This document shows, one piece after another, positions 16,851 to 26,219 of a stretch of 64,000 bases of DNA. The notes under the pieces are model-generated. The model was given only the letters and a program-made list of their open reading frames with translations, ran no database searches and was not told the DNA's origin. A program made the translations under genes and the position numbers. Origin of the DNA: a bacterium (lineage in GTDB: Bacteria; Desulfobacterota; Binatia; DP-6). The stretch lies in the NCBI GenBank assembly GCA_026129405.1, contig JAHCID010000010.1:1-64000 (forward strand). Direction: 5' to 3'. Each line of letters opens with the position of its first letter. Positions within the stretch are counted from its first letter, which is position 1.

Positions 16851-19577
16851 TCAGCCGCCGGTACCGATCCGGACGTCGTCGACCGCGACCGTGCTCCGGA
16901 TCGCCTGGATGCCGAGCTGTCCGGTCGCGGCCTTCGCCGTCTCGCCGGTGAGGAGGCTCGCGCCGTCGACCGTCACCGCGACGGTCTTCCCGCTCGTGCT
17001 GATCGTGACCGTCGTGACCCCGGCGAGGGGTCTGCGGGCGGAGCCGATCGTTCGGCGCCGCCGGCCGCTGCGCTCGCGCAGCTTCCAGCGTCCGCTCTTC
17101 TTGATGACGAGCTCGCGGTAGTGCGACGCGTCCGCGACGCCGGTGAGCAGGCGAACCTGTCGGCCGGCGAGCAGCTCGAGCGTGACGCTGAACGTGCCGT
17201 CGGCCTGCGGCGGGACCGGCGCGAGGACACGGATCTGCGGCCGGCCGGTGAGGATCAGGCGTCCGTCGGTCACCGTCGCCGATCCCTTGCCGCGCCGGAC
17301 CCAGTCGCTCGCGTCGCCGTCGCCGAAGTCGTCCTCGAAATCGCACGAGTCGCTGGAGCACGTCGTGAACGTGAAGACCGGGCTGGTGCTGGGGGCTTCG
17401 CATGCCGGGCTCTGCGCGACCACCCGCCAGTGGTACCTCGTGCCGCGCTCGAGCCTTCCGGGGGCGAAGGACGTGCCGGTGAGCCCCGAGGCGACGCGCG
17501 TCGTCGCCGTGCCGGCGGAATCGAAGTAGATGTCGTACGAGCTCGCGCCGCTCGCGGCGTACCAGGTGAGGACGGGACCAGCGGGCGTGATGCGCGTGTC
17601 GCCGTTCGTGGGCGAGGCCGCGATCGCGGTACCCAAGGTGGCACACGTGACCGTCACCGTCGCCGCGGCGAGGGTCGAGGTCCGCTCCTTCAGCTCGTAC
17701 GTCGTCGTGATGGCGGGGCTCACGTTGGCGATGCCGAATGGGGTGGCCACGGCTCCCACGCCCTCGCCGATGGAACGGTTCTCGGTGGACGTCATCGCCC
17801 AGGCGAGCGTGCTCGGCTGGCCCGACGAGATGGTCGTCGGGGCCGCGCGGAACGCGGTGAAGCTGGTGCCGCCGCTGGTGCTGCCCGACGCCTTTCCGGG
17901 GACGGCGTCGAAGGCCGTCGGCGTCCTCGCGTCGGGGTGGCAATTGCGGCCGTAGACCACGTCACTCGTCGTGAATCGGTTGTCGTCGTAGGTGATGCGG
18001 CTCGCGGAGGCGGGATTGCAGCTCGCCTCGAAGATCTCCGACGCGCCGACGTCCTGATGGAAGTAGGAGTTGCGCACCCAGCCGGCGGATTGCGCCGTCG
18101 TGGGGCCGGCCTGGTCGGTCACGCCGATCGCACTGCCGCCGGCGGTGTGGTCCGCGAGGTTGCCGAGGAAGCGGGCACGGTCCAGCTCGAGGTACGAGCC
18201 CGCGGCGAGCATCACCCCGCCGCCGATCCCGGCGGCGTGGTTGCCCGCGAACACGCTGTCCGTGATGCGCATCGACGCGCTGCCGACGCCGAGCATGCCC
18301 GCGCCCCAGGACGTCTGCGTCCGGTTCGCGAGGACGAGGGTCTCCTCGACGACCGCGTCGGCACGATCGAGGAGCACGCCGCCGCCGTAGTCGAGCGCCG
18401 TGTTGTCCGCGACGATCGACCTGCGCATCGTCAGCGCGGCGCGATTCGTCGTCATGCCGCCGAAGTCGCCCTGCACCAGCATCCCGCCTGCCCACGTCGC
18501 CAGGTTGCCGCGGATCACGCTGCGCGTGAGCGTGACGCTGGCGCCGAGGTGCCAGTGGAGCTCGGGCACGATGACGGAGATCGCGAACACGCCTCCGCCC
18601 CAGCCGCCCGCCCCGAGGGGGAGGTTCATCTCGGCGACGTTGTCGGCGATCACCGAGTCGACGATGTCGTAGGTCGCCAGGTAGGTGCTGAGGCCGCCGC
18701 CGGAGTTCGCGTGGTTGCCGCGGACGACGACGCGATCGAGCGTGACCCGCGCGTCGCGCTCGATGTGCAGACCGCCGCCTTGGCCCTCGTTCGCCGGGGG
18801 AGCGGGAGACACGACGTTGCCCGTGAGCAGGGTGTCCCGGAAGATGGGCTCGGTGGTGCTGCCCGCCATCCCGACGACCGCGGCGCCGCCGCCGGCGAAG
18901 TGGCCGTGGTTGTCGCTGATCGTACAGCCGACGAACGTCGGGGACGAGTTGTCCATGTAGACGCCGCCGCCCCAACCCCACGAGGGCTCTGTGACGCCCG
19001 CTGCGTTCCCGGAGATGGTGCAGCGCGAGAAGAGCGTCGTCGACGGCGCCGTCACGTCGCCGTGCAGGAGGATGGCGCCGCCGAGCCGGCCCGCGGTGTT
19101 GGCGGTGAACTCGCAGTCTTCGAAGACGCCGCCCGCGCTGAGGGCGTAGATGGCGCCCCCGTCGCCGCCGGCATGGTTCCCGGTGAACCGGCAGCGTCGG
19201 AAGACGGCCTGGGAATGGGCGATGAACAGCCCGCCGCCGTTCCCGTGGAGTCCGGTACCCCCGGTGAACGTCAGCCCTTCGACCACGAAGTCGGCACCGC
19301 AGCCCGTGACGCGAAGGGCGGCGTCGCCCTTGCCGGTGGCATCGACGACGACCCGACTCGGGTCGTCGAGGTTGCCACGCAGCGTGAGCGCGCGATCGCA
19401 GTTGTCGATGCCGAGCGCCTCGGCGTAGTGGCCGTCCGCCAGCTGGATCACCGAGCCGTCGAGAGCGCCGGCCAGGGCGGCCTGGACGGTGGGATAGTCG
19501 CCGGGCACCGCTACCGTGGCCGCTCGGGCGTGGCTCGAGAGCAGCACCACGCCGAGGAGCAGTCGCGCGAAGGGCAT
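16851..19577 (-). CDS. Large secreted right-handed beta-helix protein with Fn3-like and C-terminal jelly-roll domains
   Basis: A 908-residue protein starting at the ATG at 19577, which directly precedes a signal peptide (LLLGVVLLSSHARA). Residues about 25-560 are parallel beta-helix repeats of the pectate-lyase/PbH1 kind, with recurring GN-x-A-x-x-GGG units and openings such as DYPTVQAALA. A fibronectin-III-like region (SYDIYFDSAG, YHWRVVAQSP) follows. The last 180 residues (DDFGDGDASDWVRRG onward) form a probable lectin-like jelly roll. Such proteins bind or cleave polysaccharide at the cell surface. No catalytic residues can be assigned with confidence, and the substrate is unknown. Confidence 0.8.
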   Translation of the reverse strand: MPFARLLLGVVLLSSHARAATVAVPGDYPTVQAALAGALDGSVIQLADGHYAEALGIDNCDRALTLRGNLDDPSRVVVDATGKGDAALRVTGCGADFVVEGLTFTGGTGLHGNGGGLFIAHSQAVFRRCRFTGNHAGGDGGAIYALSAGGVFEDCEFTANTAGRLGGAILLHGDVTAPSTTLFSRCTISGNAAGVTEPSWGWGGGVYMDNSSPTFVGCTISDNHGHFAGGGAAVVGMAGSTTEPIFRDTLLTGNVVSPAPPANEGQGGGLHIERDARVTLDRVVVRGNHANSGGGLSTYLATYDIVDSVIADNVAEMNLPLGAGGWGGGVFAISVIVPELHWHLGASVTLTRSVIRGNLATWAGGMLVQGDFGGMTTNRAALTMRRSIVADNTALDYGGGVLLDRADAVVEETLVLANRTQTSWGAGMLGVGSASMRITDSVFAGNHAAGIGGGVMLAAGSYLELDRARFLGNLADHTAGGSAIGVTDQAGPTTAQSAGWVRNSYFHQDVGASEIFEASCNPASASRITYDDNRFTTSDVVYGRNCHPDARTPTAFDAVPGKASGSTSGGTSFTAFRAAPTTISSGQPSTLAWAMTSTENRSIGEGVGAVATPFGIANVSPAITTTYELKERTSTLAAATVTVTCATLGTAIAASPTNGDTRITPAGPVLTWYAASGASSYDIYFDSAGTATTRVASGLTGTSFAPGRLERGTRYHWRVVAQSPACEAPSTSPVFTFTTCSSDSCDFEDDFGDGDASDWVRRGKGSATVTDGRLILTGRPQIRVLAPVPPQADGTFSVTLELLAGRQVRLLTGVADASHYRELVIKKSGRWKLRERSGRRRRTIGSARRPLAGVTTVTISTSGKTVAVTVDGASLLTGETAKAATGQLGIQAIRSTVAVDDVRIGTGG

Positions 19578-19715
19578 CACCAAGGCGATGGAGCAAGGTC
19601 GATGCCAGGCGGTGGGGCAAGTGCTTTCGGGTCGATGGCCGCTGCGGAGTGTGGAAACGACCATGATGACGTCGGTGTGCGGCGCCCGTGCGTCGCGCGT
19701 CTGAACTAGCACGGC

Positions 19716-20885
19716 TCACGGCGTCTGCGCCGGCGCCATCTGCGCGCGCGCCACGTCCTCGACCGGATCGACGACGAGCAGCCGCCGCTCGACGATCTCC
19801 AGGATCACGACGTCGGGGCGTTCGCGTGCGATGATCTCGGGATCGAGCCGATATCCGGTGACGTAGACGATGCGCCGGAAGCGCTCCGACAGGAACGGCA
19901 TCATCGCGGTCCCGAACGAATCCCGGAACATCACGGCACGCGGCGCGGCGGGATCGTCGATCTCGGTCGCGCTGGGGTGGGCCCAGACGTCGAGCTTGCC
20001 GGGGTCGAACGCGACGTTGGCCTCGGCCGGCCTCGCGCGCGGCGGGCGGCGGGGGATCAGACGCTGGTGGCGCTCGAGGAGGACGTCGCGCAGGCCGAGC
20101 ATGCCGGTCAGATCCCCGCCCAGATCCAGCGCTTCGCGCGCCTCGTAGGCGTCGCGCCCGAGCGGCGGGACCGCCGGTAGAAAGGTGCGGACGCGCTCGA
20201 TGACGGCCTGCGACGCGACGAAAGCGCCCCGGTCGTTCCAGTGGCTGTCCGTCATGTGCCAGACCCGCTCGCGGGCTTTCGCGTCGCGCAGAAGTCGTCG
20301 CAGGTCGACGAACTCGACCGGGCTCGATGCCAGGTGCCGCGCGAGCTGTCCGAGTCGCGACGGTCGATGGAGACGGTTGTAGGAGCGGGGAACGTACTCC
20401 GGGTAGATCGTCTGCCCGTTGGGGGCGATGACGACCACGAGACGGCTCCCGCGCGCGCGGAGCCATCGGTCGGCGCCCTCGAGGCTCTCCACCCACCTCG
20501 TCAGGAGGGGACGCGGAAACGGGGCCAGCCGTCGATAGTCGATCATCGTGTAGTCGGTCGCGAGATACATCCATCCGTCGCGCCCGAGGACGACGCTCGG
20601 CGACGGTGAGACCCGGAGCCCCTGGACGAGGAGGCGGGCGTGCAGTCGGACCAGCACGTCGCGCAGCCCGAAGCGGTCGCCGAACCAGCGCTCGAAGGCT
20701 GCGGGGAACTGCGCCAGCGTGTCGAGGTCTAGTGCGAACGTCGGGGGCGGCTCCGGCCGGCGATTCTCCGCCATGAACCCGGATCGCCCGAAGACGTTGA
20801 CGGCGATCGGCACCACGAGCGCGACGGCGAACACCGCGATGGTGACGTGCTGGAGGACGCGCGGATGGCGAGGGCGGGTCGGCAC
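19716..20885 (-). CDS. AlgJ/AlgX-like SGNH-family polysaccharide O-acetylation protein
   Basis: A 389-residue protein with a GTG start 2 bp after the stop of the MBOAT gene, so the pair is one transcript. One N-terminal membrane segment (TIAVFAVALVVPIAV) leads to an exported SGNH-hydrolase-like domain. The Ser of MFRDSFGTAMMPF and the Asp/His of MTDSHWNDRGAF are the catalytic signatures of AlgJ/AlgX. VVVIAPNGQTIYPEYVP is also family-typical. The family transfers acetyl groups delivered by AlgI-type membrane proteins onto exopolysaccharide in the periplasm. The acceptor polymer is not evident because no polymerase or glycosyltransferase is adjacent. Confidence 0.88.
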   Translation of the reverse strand: MPTRPRHPRVLQHVTIAVFAVALVVPIAVNVFGRSGFMAENRRPEPPPTFALDLDTLAQFPAAFERWFGDRFGLRDVLVRLHARLLVQGLRVSPSPSVVLGRDGWMYLATDYTMIDYRRLAPFPRPLLTRWVESLEGADRWLRARGSRLVVVIAPNGQTIYPEYVPRSYNRLHRPSRLGQLARHLASSPVEFVDLRRLLRDAKARERVWHMTDSHWNDRGAFVASQAVIERVRTFLPAVPPLGRDAYEAREALDLGGDLTGMLGLRDVLLERHQRLIPRRPPRARPAEANVAFDPGKLDVWAHPSATEIDDPAAPRAVMFRDSFGTAMMPFLSERFRRIVYVTGYRLDPEIIARERPDVVILEIVERRLLVVDPVEDVARAQMAPAQTP

Positions 20886-20887
20886 CG

Positions 20888-22315
20888 TCAGAAGCGGAAG
20901 TAGATGAAGGGGTTGTAGGTCCCTGCCGCGAGGCGTGCGGCGGCGAGGAGGAAGAGGCCGGCGACCGCGGCGAAGCCGACGAACTCGCCGACCAACGCAT
21001 GCTGCGGCGCGCGCTCCTTCAGGCGCGCGAGCGACGCCCGCGCGGCGGGGGCGAGCGGCGTCGCGGCGACGATGCCCGCGGCCATGGCCAGGAGCACGAG
21101 GTGGTCGGCGTAGAGGGCGACGTGGAACTGGACGCTCTCGGCGGCGCCCAGGCCGACCATCGCGCGGAGCATCGCCGCGGCCTGCGGCCAGGAGTCGGCA
21201 CGGAAGAACACCCAGCCGACGAGGACGACGAGCGAGGCATAGGCGTGCTGCACGACGCGCGGGGTGCGCTGGAGCAGGCGCCCGAACGGGGTGCGCTCTA
21301 GGATCAGGAACGCGCCGTGGTAGAGGCCCCACACCACGAACGTCCAGCTCGCCCCGTGCCAGAGCCCGCAGAGGAAGAAGACGGTCGCCAGGTTGCGGTA
21401 CGTGCGTGCGGCGCCGGTGCGGTTCCCGCCGAGCGGAACGTAGAGGTAGTCGCGGAACCAGGTGGAGAGCGTGATGTGCCAGCGGCGCCAGAAGTCGGTG
21501 ATGGACGTGGCCACGTACGGATAGGCGAAGTTCTCCGGGAAGACGAAGCCGAACAGGCGCGCGAGGCCGATGGCCATGTCCGAGTAGCCGGAGAAATCGA
21601 AGTAGATTTGCAGCATGTAGCAGGCTGCCCCGAACCAGGCGAGCGCCGCCGTGATCTCGCCGGGCGGAAGCGCGTAGATGGCGTCGACCGGCACCGCGAC
21701 GACGTTGGCGATCAGCATCTTCTTCGCCAGCCCGACGACGAAGCGCCGAATGCCTTCCGCGGCTCCGTCGACGTCGAGGGTGCGCGCGGCGAGCTGCGGC
21801 GCCAGGTAGTGGTAGCGAATGATCGGCCCGGCGATGAGCTGCGGGAAGAGCGCGATGTAGAGCGCGAAGTCGACGAGCCGTCGCTGGGCCGGGACCTTCC
21901 CGAGGCGCACGTCCCACAGGTACGAGAGGCTGTGGAAGGTGAAGAACGAGATGCCGATGGGCAGGTGTACGTGCGGCATCGGGAGCACGGGCAGGCCGGC
22001 CAGGGCGCCGAGCCGGTTCACGTTCGCGACGAGGAAGTCGGCGTACTTGAAGGCCGCGAGCAAGAGGAGGTTCGCACCGGTCGCGACGACGAAGAGCGCG
22101 CGGCTGTCCGGGCGCCGTGCCATGGCCAGGCCGAAGCCGTAGTTGGCGACGATCGAGAGCAGCATCACCCAGAGGAAACGGATCTCCCCCCAGGCATAGA
22201 AGAATAGACTGGCAGCGAGGAGCAGGCCGTTTCGCCAGGCGTGCGGCGTCCCAGCGTGGAGAACCAGGAGCAGCGGCAGGAACAGGAACAGAAACACCGG
22301 TGACGCGAAGACCAT
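20888..22315 (-). CDS. MBOAT-family membrane O-acyltransferase (AlgI-like)
   Basis: A 475-residue polytopic membrane protein. I chose the ATG at 22315 because MVFASPVFLFLFLPLLL is the typical AlgI N-terminus. The catalytic histidine region is present as FFLCGLWHGASWTFVVWG. The conserved cytoplasmic motif DFWRRWHITLSTWFRDYLY and the YFDFSGYSDMAIGLA segment are also clear. AlgI-type proteins move acetyl groups across the inner membrane for alginate or other polysaccharides. Together with the downstream AlgJ-like protein this makes a minimal O-acetylation module. It may modify a surface polymer whose synthesis genes lie elsewhere. Confidence 0.93.
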   Translation of the reverse strand: MVFASPVFLFLFLPLLLVLHAGTPHAWRNGLLLAASLFFYAWGEIRFLWVMLLSIVANYGFGLAMARRPDSRALFVVATGANLLLLAAFKYADFLVANVNRLGALAGLPVLPMPHVHLPIGISFFTFHSLSYLWDVRLGKVPAQRRLVDFALYIALFPQLIAGPIIRYHYLAPQLAARTLDVDGAAEGIRRFVVGLAKKMLIANVVAVPVDAIYALPPGEITAALAWFGAACYMLQIYFDFSGYSDMAIGLARLFGFVFPENFAYPYVATSITDFWRRWHITLSTWFRDYLYVPLGGNRTGAARTYRNLATVFFLCGLWHGASWTFVVWGLYHGAFLILERTPFGRLLQRTPRVVQHAYASLVVLVGWVFFRADSWPQAAAMLRAMVGLGAAESVQFHVALYADHLVLLAMAAGIVAATPLAPAARASLARLKERAPQHALVGEFVGFAAVAGLFLLAAARLAAGTYNPFIYFRF

Positions 22316-22372
22316 CGGAGTCGCGCTGCCTTGGCACGGAACCCGCCTCGGCGCAACGCGCAAGGCCCGTCG

Positions 22373-22402
22373 CGTGGCGCCGGCGCACGCGCTGGCGCCA
22401 CG
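22373..22402 (-). terminator. Perfect 9-bp GC-rich stem-loop between the ABC operon and the MBOAT gene
   Basis: CGTGGCGCC (22373-22381) and GGCGCCACG (22394-22402) form a perfect stem with a 12-base loop. It sits 44 bp past the DUF4340 stop and 58 bp before the MBOAT start. No T-run follows, so it is at best a factor-assisted or non-canonical terminator, or it may mark a transcript 3' end. Confidence 0.4.
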
Positions 22403-22445
22403 AACGGGTCAGTAGGTCGCGCGCCGCGGGCGACGCGCCTCGGCG

Positions 22446-23903
22446 CTACTCGGCGTCGGGGTCTTCGTCGTCGGCGCCCGGGACGCCGAGGCCGGGGATC
22501 GCCATGCCGGGCGGGAGGCCGGCGCCCTCGGGGGCGGGCGCCACGGTCTCCGGGCCGCGGAAGTCGGCCGCCTGCTTGTCGAGGCGCGTGTACATGTAGT
22601 CGCGCACCGCGAACACGGTAGGGCCGCCCTCGCGCATGCCGTAGTGCTCCTCGCCGACGCGCGCCAGCAGCACGGTGCCGAGGCTCTTCCCAGCCGTGTC
22701 GACGAGCGTGAAGCGCAGGTCCGGGGCATCGAGACCGAAGGGTCCGAGGTCGCCGGGCGGCTCGGCGACGATGGCGGAGCCGCGGAGGTCGCGGAGGTCG
22801 TCGAGCAGGCGCGTGATCGCGCCCCCCCGGACCGGCGCCGTCGCATCGCCGCCCTCGACCGACCACCCGGTGGGCGTGCGGGTCAGCGTCGCGCCGATCC
22901 CCGTCTTGCGCTCGATGGTGACGCGGCCCACGCGCTCGGGGGCGAAGCCGAGGAGCGTCTTGTCGCGGAACTGGGCGGCGTCCTTCGCGAGCGCCCGCCA
23001 GGACCACTCGCCGAGCGCGTAGATGGTCGGCTGGTCGGCGCGCTTCACGTACGTCTGCTTGGCGCTGCCGTCCGTGTGCTCGCCGCCGAGCAGCAGCGTC
23101 TGTGCCGGCGCGCCGTCTTTCAGCGTCGCGGTGACGGTGAGGCGCGGCGTGTCGAGCCCGGCCTGGGCCGTGTCGACGTCGGCGGGGAAGTCGACGGCGC
23201 GGGCGGAGCGCAGCGAGGCGAGGTAGGTGCGCACCTCGGTGGGGTCGGCGACGTGGTCGCCGGGCTCGACGACCCAGGCGTCGCGATCCTTGCGTACGAG
23301 GGCGCTCGGCGGGCCGTCGGCCGGCGTGACGTCGATGCGCTCCACCTGATCGTCGGTGAAGGACATGATCTGCTTGTCGCGCAGGTCCTTCACCTGCTTG
23401 TCGAGCCCGACCTTCAGCGGCGACGCCACGAGCATGACCGGGCCGTCGCCGCGGCGGACGTAGACCTTGCCGCCGATCTGCGTGCCCTTGCCGACCTGGA
23501 TCGGCGCGGTCGCATCCTTGCCCACGGTGAGCACGACGGTCGGGGTGCCGGTGTCGAGGCCGAACACCGCGAGGTTACCGGTCTCACCGTCGAGCGTCTT
23601 CGACACCTTCGCGGTCGTGAGGGCGGTGAGCAGGCCCTTCACGGCGCTCTCATCGGCGGGCGCGTCGAGCGGCTGCTCGAGCCGCCAGTGGCCGTCCTGC
23701 TTGGCGAGGACGATGTGACGGTCGGGGAAGGTGAGGTCGATCTTGTCGATCGCGTCTTCCTGGACGTCGACCAGCCTGGTTCCTTCGGCTTCCTGCTCGG
23801 CCTTCGGCAGCTCGACGCGCCACACGTAGATGCCGAGCGCGACGACGAGCAGGGCGAGGACGGCGATGCGCCCGAGCTTCACGCCGATCTCCGGCGCCAC
23901 CAC
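22446..23903 (-). CDS. DUF4340 membrane-anchored protein of a Gld-type ABC export system
   Basis: A 485-residue protein with a GTG start that overlaps the end of the GldG gene by 25 bp. One N-terminal membrane segment (IAVLALLVVALGIYVW) is followed by three repeated beta-rich DUF4340 units (for example DGHWRLEQPLDAPADESAV, DAWVVEPGDHVADPTE and TGWSVEGGDATAPVRGG). The acidic C-terminal tail (GADDEDPDAE) looks disordered. DUF4340 proteins regularly follow gldA-gldF-gldG-like genes in proteobacteria. The protein is expected on the periplasmic side of the transporter. Its molecular role is unknown. Confidence 0.85.
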   Translation of the reverse strand: MVAPEIGVKLGRIAVLALLVVALGIYVWRVELPKAEQEAEGTRLVDVQEDAIDKIDLTFPDRHIVLAKQDGHWRLEQPLDAPADESAVKGLLTALTTAKVSKTLDGETGNLAVFGLDTGTPTVVLTVGKDATAPIQVGKGTQIGGKVYVRRGDGPVMLVASPLKVGLDKQVKDLRDKQIMSFTDDQVERIDVTPADGPPSALVRKDRDAWVVEPGDHVADPTEVRTYLASLRSARAVDFPADVDTAQAGLDTPRLTVTATLKDGAPAQTLLLGGEHTDGSAKQTYVKRADQPTIYALGEWSWRALAKDAAQFRDKTLLGFAPERVGRVTIERKTGIGATLTRTPTGWSVEGGDATAPVRGGAITRLLDDLRDLRGSAIVAEPPGDLGPFGLDAPDLRFTLVDTAGKSLGTVLLARVGEEHYGMREGGPTVFAVRDYMYTRLDKQAADFRGPETVAPAPEGAGLPPGMAIPGLGVPGADDEDPDAE

Positions 23904-25441
23904 ACCCAGATGCCGAGGGCGATCAGCAGCTCCGGGATGATGAGGACGGAGAGGTAGAATATCTGCGCCGCCTGCGCCGGGGTGATGTCGGCGCGCGACG
24001 CGCGGACCGTCTTGCTGCGGATGGAGACGAGCTCCTCCTGCCCGACGAGCCAGCCGACGGAGTTGAGGAAGAGATCGGCGTTGAGGCGCGACTGCACCAG
24101 CTGCTGGTTGTCGGCGAAGCCGCGCGTCCCGAAGACGACCAGGCGGGACTCGTCGGCCGTCGCCGGCGGCTCGAGTCCCATGTCCTTCGGCTTGGCATCG
24201 ACGGCGACGCCGATCGAGAGCGGGCCCTTGCGGTCATCGGCGTCGAGCGCGGCGACGCCCTGCTCGAACACACCCGCGACGTTCGTCTCGGCCCAGCTGG
24301 CATCGCTGGTCTTGACCAGGCTGGTGGCGGTGAGGCCCGGCTTGCCCTCGACCGGCTCCACCGTGCACGTCTGCGGGAAGACCGTGAAGTCACGGAAGCT
24401 CTGGGTGATCGGGTGCTGGCCGTAGGTCCGGCTGAGCGGCACGACGCCGAGCCGCGGGCCCTCGAACAGGCGTACCTCGGTGTCGACGACGATGTCGCTG
24501 CCGACCTTGGCGCCCCAGCGGTCGAGCAGCGCGTAGAGCTCCGGGTCGTTCGCGCGCGGACCGAGCATCGCCAGCAGCCGGCCGCCGCGGCGGAGGTAGG
24601 CGTCGACCGCGGCCACGGCGGCGGGCGTGAGCGTGCGCGTCGGTCCGGCCATGACGACGACGCTGGCGTCGTCGGGGATCTGCTCCACGGAGGGCAGGAG
24701 GAGGCTCTTCACCTCGTAGTTCTCCTGCTCGAGCGCCAGCTTCGCGGACGAGAAGCCCTTCGGGTCGTCGGGGGCATCGATCGGGGCCTCACCGAAGCCC
24801 TCGGTGAAGTAGACGACCTTCTTGGTGCTGCGCGCCACCCGGATGATGCCGTTGGTGATCGTCTCTTCGGACGGCTGGGTGACGACGAAGCTCTCCTTGC
24901 CGTACTGGAGGGCCACGCTCGGCACGGTCGTGATCTTCATCTGCTCGACGAGGGCCGGCTCCTTGTCGGGATCGACCAGGGAGGTCTCGACCTTGGACGG
25001 ATTGGCGTCGTGGTAGTTGTCGAGCAGGGAGCGCAGCTGCGGCTCGATGCCGCCCTCCACGAAGGCGGTCATCCGCAGCGGCTCGTCGAGCGCCTCGGTC
25101 ACCTTCTTCGCCTGCGGCGAGAGGGTGTAGACGCCGGCCTCCGTGAAGTCCCGGCGGACGTGGTAGCGCGTGCCGAAGTAGTTGAGGATGCCGATCAGCG
25201 CGACGAAGAGCAGCGAGTAGATGGCTGCGCTCGCGCCGTACTTCGTGGAACGCTGGCCGACCGCCGACTTGAAGCCCTCGAATCCGAAGGCGAGGTAGGC
25301 GATCATGAAGGCGGCGCCGAGGATGAGGTTCAGGAGGACGTAGCCGTCCTGGAACGGCGCCGCCACGAACATGGCGCCGAGGAGGCCGAAGGCGAGCAGC
25401 AGGAGCCCGAGGAGGCCCAGCAGCGAGGCAGAGCGTCCCAT
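23879..25441 (-). CDS. GldG-like ABC transporter auxiliary protein
   Basis: A 520-residue protein with three N-terminal membrane segments. A long extracytoplasmic domain of the GldG type follows (RRDFTEAGVYTLSPQAKKV is the family opening; VVYFTEGFGEAPID and VVVMAGPTRTLTPAAV sit in its ThuA/GATase-like fold). A C-terminal membrane segment (FYLSVLIIPELLIALGIWVWW) completes it. In Bacteroidetes GldG works with GldA and GldF. In non-gliding bacteria the same set is an ABC exporter of unknown substrate. It begins 4 bp after the permease gene and shares the operon. Confidence 0.88.
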   Translation of the reverse strand: MGRSASLLGLLGLLLLAFGLLGAMFVAAPFQDGYVLLNLILGAAFMIAYLAFGFEGFKSAVGQRSTKYGASAAIYSLLFVALIGILNYFGTRYHVRRDFTEAGVYTLSPQAKKVTEALDEPLRMTAFVEGGIEPQLRSLLDNYHDANPSKVETSLVDPDKEPALVEQMKITTVPSVALQYGKESFVVTQPSEETITNGIIRVARSTKKVVYFTEGFGEAPIDAPDDPKGFSSAKLALEQENYEVKSLLLPSVEQIPDDASVVVMAGPTRTLTPAAVAAVDAYLRRGGRLLAMLGPRANDPELYALLDRWGAKVGSDIVVDTEVRLFEGPRLGVVPLSRTYGQHPITQSFRDFTVFPQTCTVEPVEGKPGLTATSLVKTSDASWAETNVAGVFEQGVAALDADDRKGPLSIGVAVDAKPKDMGLEPPATADESRLVVFGTRGFADNQQLVQSRLNADLFLNSVGWLVGQEELVSIRSKTVRASRADITPAQAAQIFYLSVLIIPELLIALGIWVWWRRRSA

Positions 25442-25445
25442 CGGC

Positions 25446-26219
25446 CTATCTCCAGCGGACCGATTCCACCGAGCGGTAGGTGAGGAAGAGGGAGACGAGG
25501 AGGAGTGTCGTGAAGTAGACGATGTCCTTCGAGTCGAGGACGCCCTTCGAGATCTCCGTGAAGTGCTCGGTGACCGAGACGTACTTGATGATCGATGCCC
25601 ACGGGCCCGACACCGACTCGCCCACCCATCCGATCGTGTAGAGCACCATCAGGGCGAACAGGGTGCCGACGTAGGCCACCACCACGTTGTCGGTGAACGA
25701 CGAGACCAGCGTGCCGATCGCCAGGAAGGCGACGGCGACCAGGAAGAGCCCCAGGTAGCCGATCAGCATCATCGGGACCTCGGGATTGCCGTACGCCATC
25801 AGCAGGAGGCCGAAGAAGCCCGAGAGCCCGATCATGAGGACGACCAGCACGAGGCCGCCGAGGAACTTGCCGAGGACGATCTCGCCGACCTTCACGGGTG
25901 CCGTCAGCAGCAGCTCGTAGGTGCCGGCGCGCTTCTCCTCGGGGAACATGCGCATCGTCAGCGCCGGAACGATGAAGATGAGCAGCACCGACATGTTGTG
26001 CAGCATCGGGCGGAGCACCATCTCGTTCAAGTTGAAGCGCTCGAGCATCTCCGGTTGGCGCATCATGCTGTAGATCTGCAGCGCCTGGTTGAACGCGCTC
26101 AGCAGGGCCCAGAAGAAGTAGCCTGCGAGCGCCAGGAACGCCGCCAGCAGCACGTAGGCGGTGGGCGAGGAGAAGTACGAGCGCACCTCGCGTCCGGCGA
26201 TCGTGAAGGCGTTGCGCAT
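25446..26219 (-). CDS. ABC-2 type permease (GldF-like)
   Basis: A 257-residue integral membrane protein with six hydrophobic segments. Its N-terminal half carries the ABC2_membrane_3-like signature AFTIAGREVRSYFSSPTAYVLL, and the typical LTMRMFPEEKRAGTYELLLTAP follows. Its ATG overlaps the stop of the ATPase gene by one base. It forms the membrane channel for the upstream-encoded ATPase. Together with GldG and DUF4340 proteins it probably exports or remodels an envelope component; the substrate is unknown. Confidence 0.92.
   Translation of the reverse strand: MRNAFTIAGREVRSYFSSPTAYVLLAAFLALAGYFFWALLSAFNQALQIYSMMRQPEMLERFNLNEMVLRPMLHNMSVLLIFIVPALTMRMFPEEKRAGTYELLLTAPVKVGEIVLGKFLGGLVLVVLMIGLSGFFGLLLMAYGNPEVPMMLIGYLGLFLVAVAFLAIGTLVSSFTDNVVVAYVGTLFALMVLYTIGWVGESVSGPWASIIKYVSVTEHFTEISKGVLDSKDIVYFTTLLLVSLFLTYRSVESVRWR

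Noticed and set aside
22373-22402. Firm rho-independent terminator call
   Set aside because: The stem is perfect but no T-run follows on either strand, so it is reported only at low confidence.
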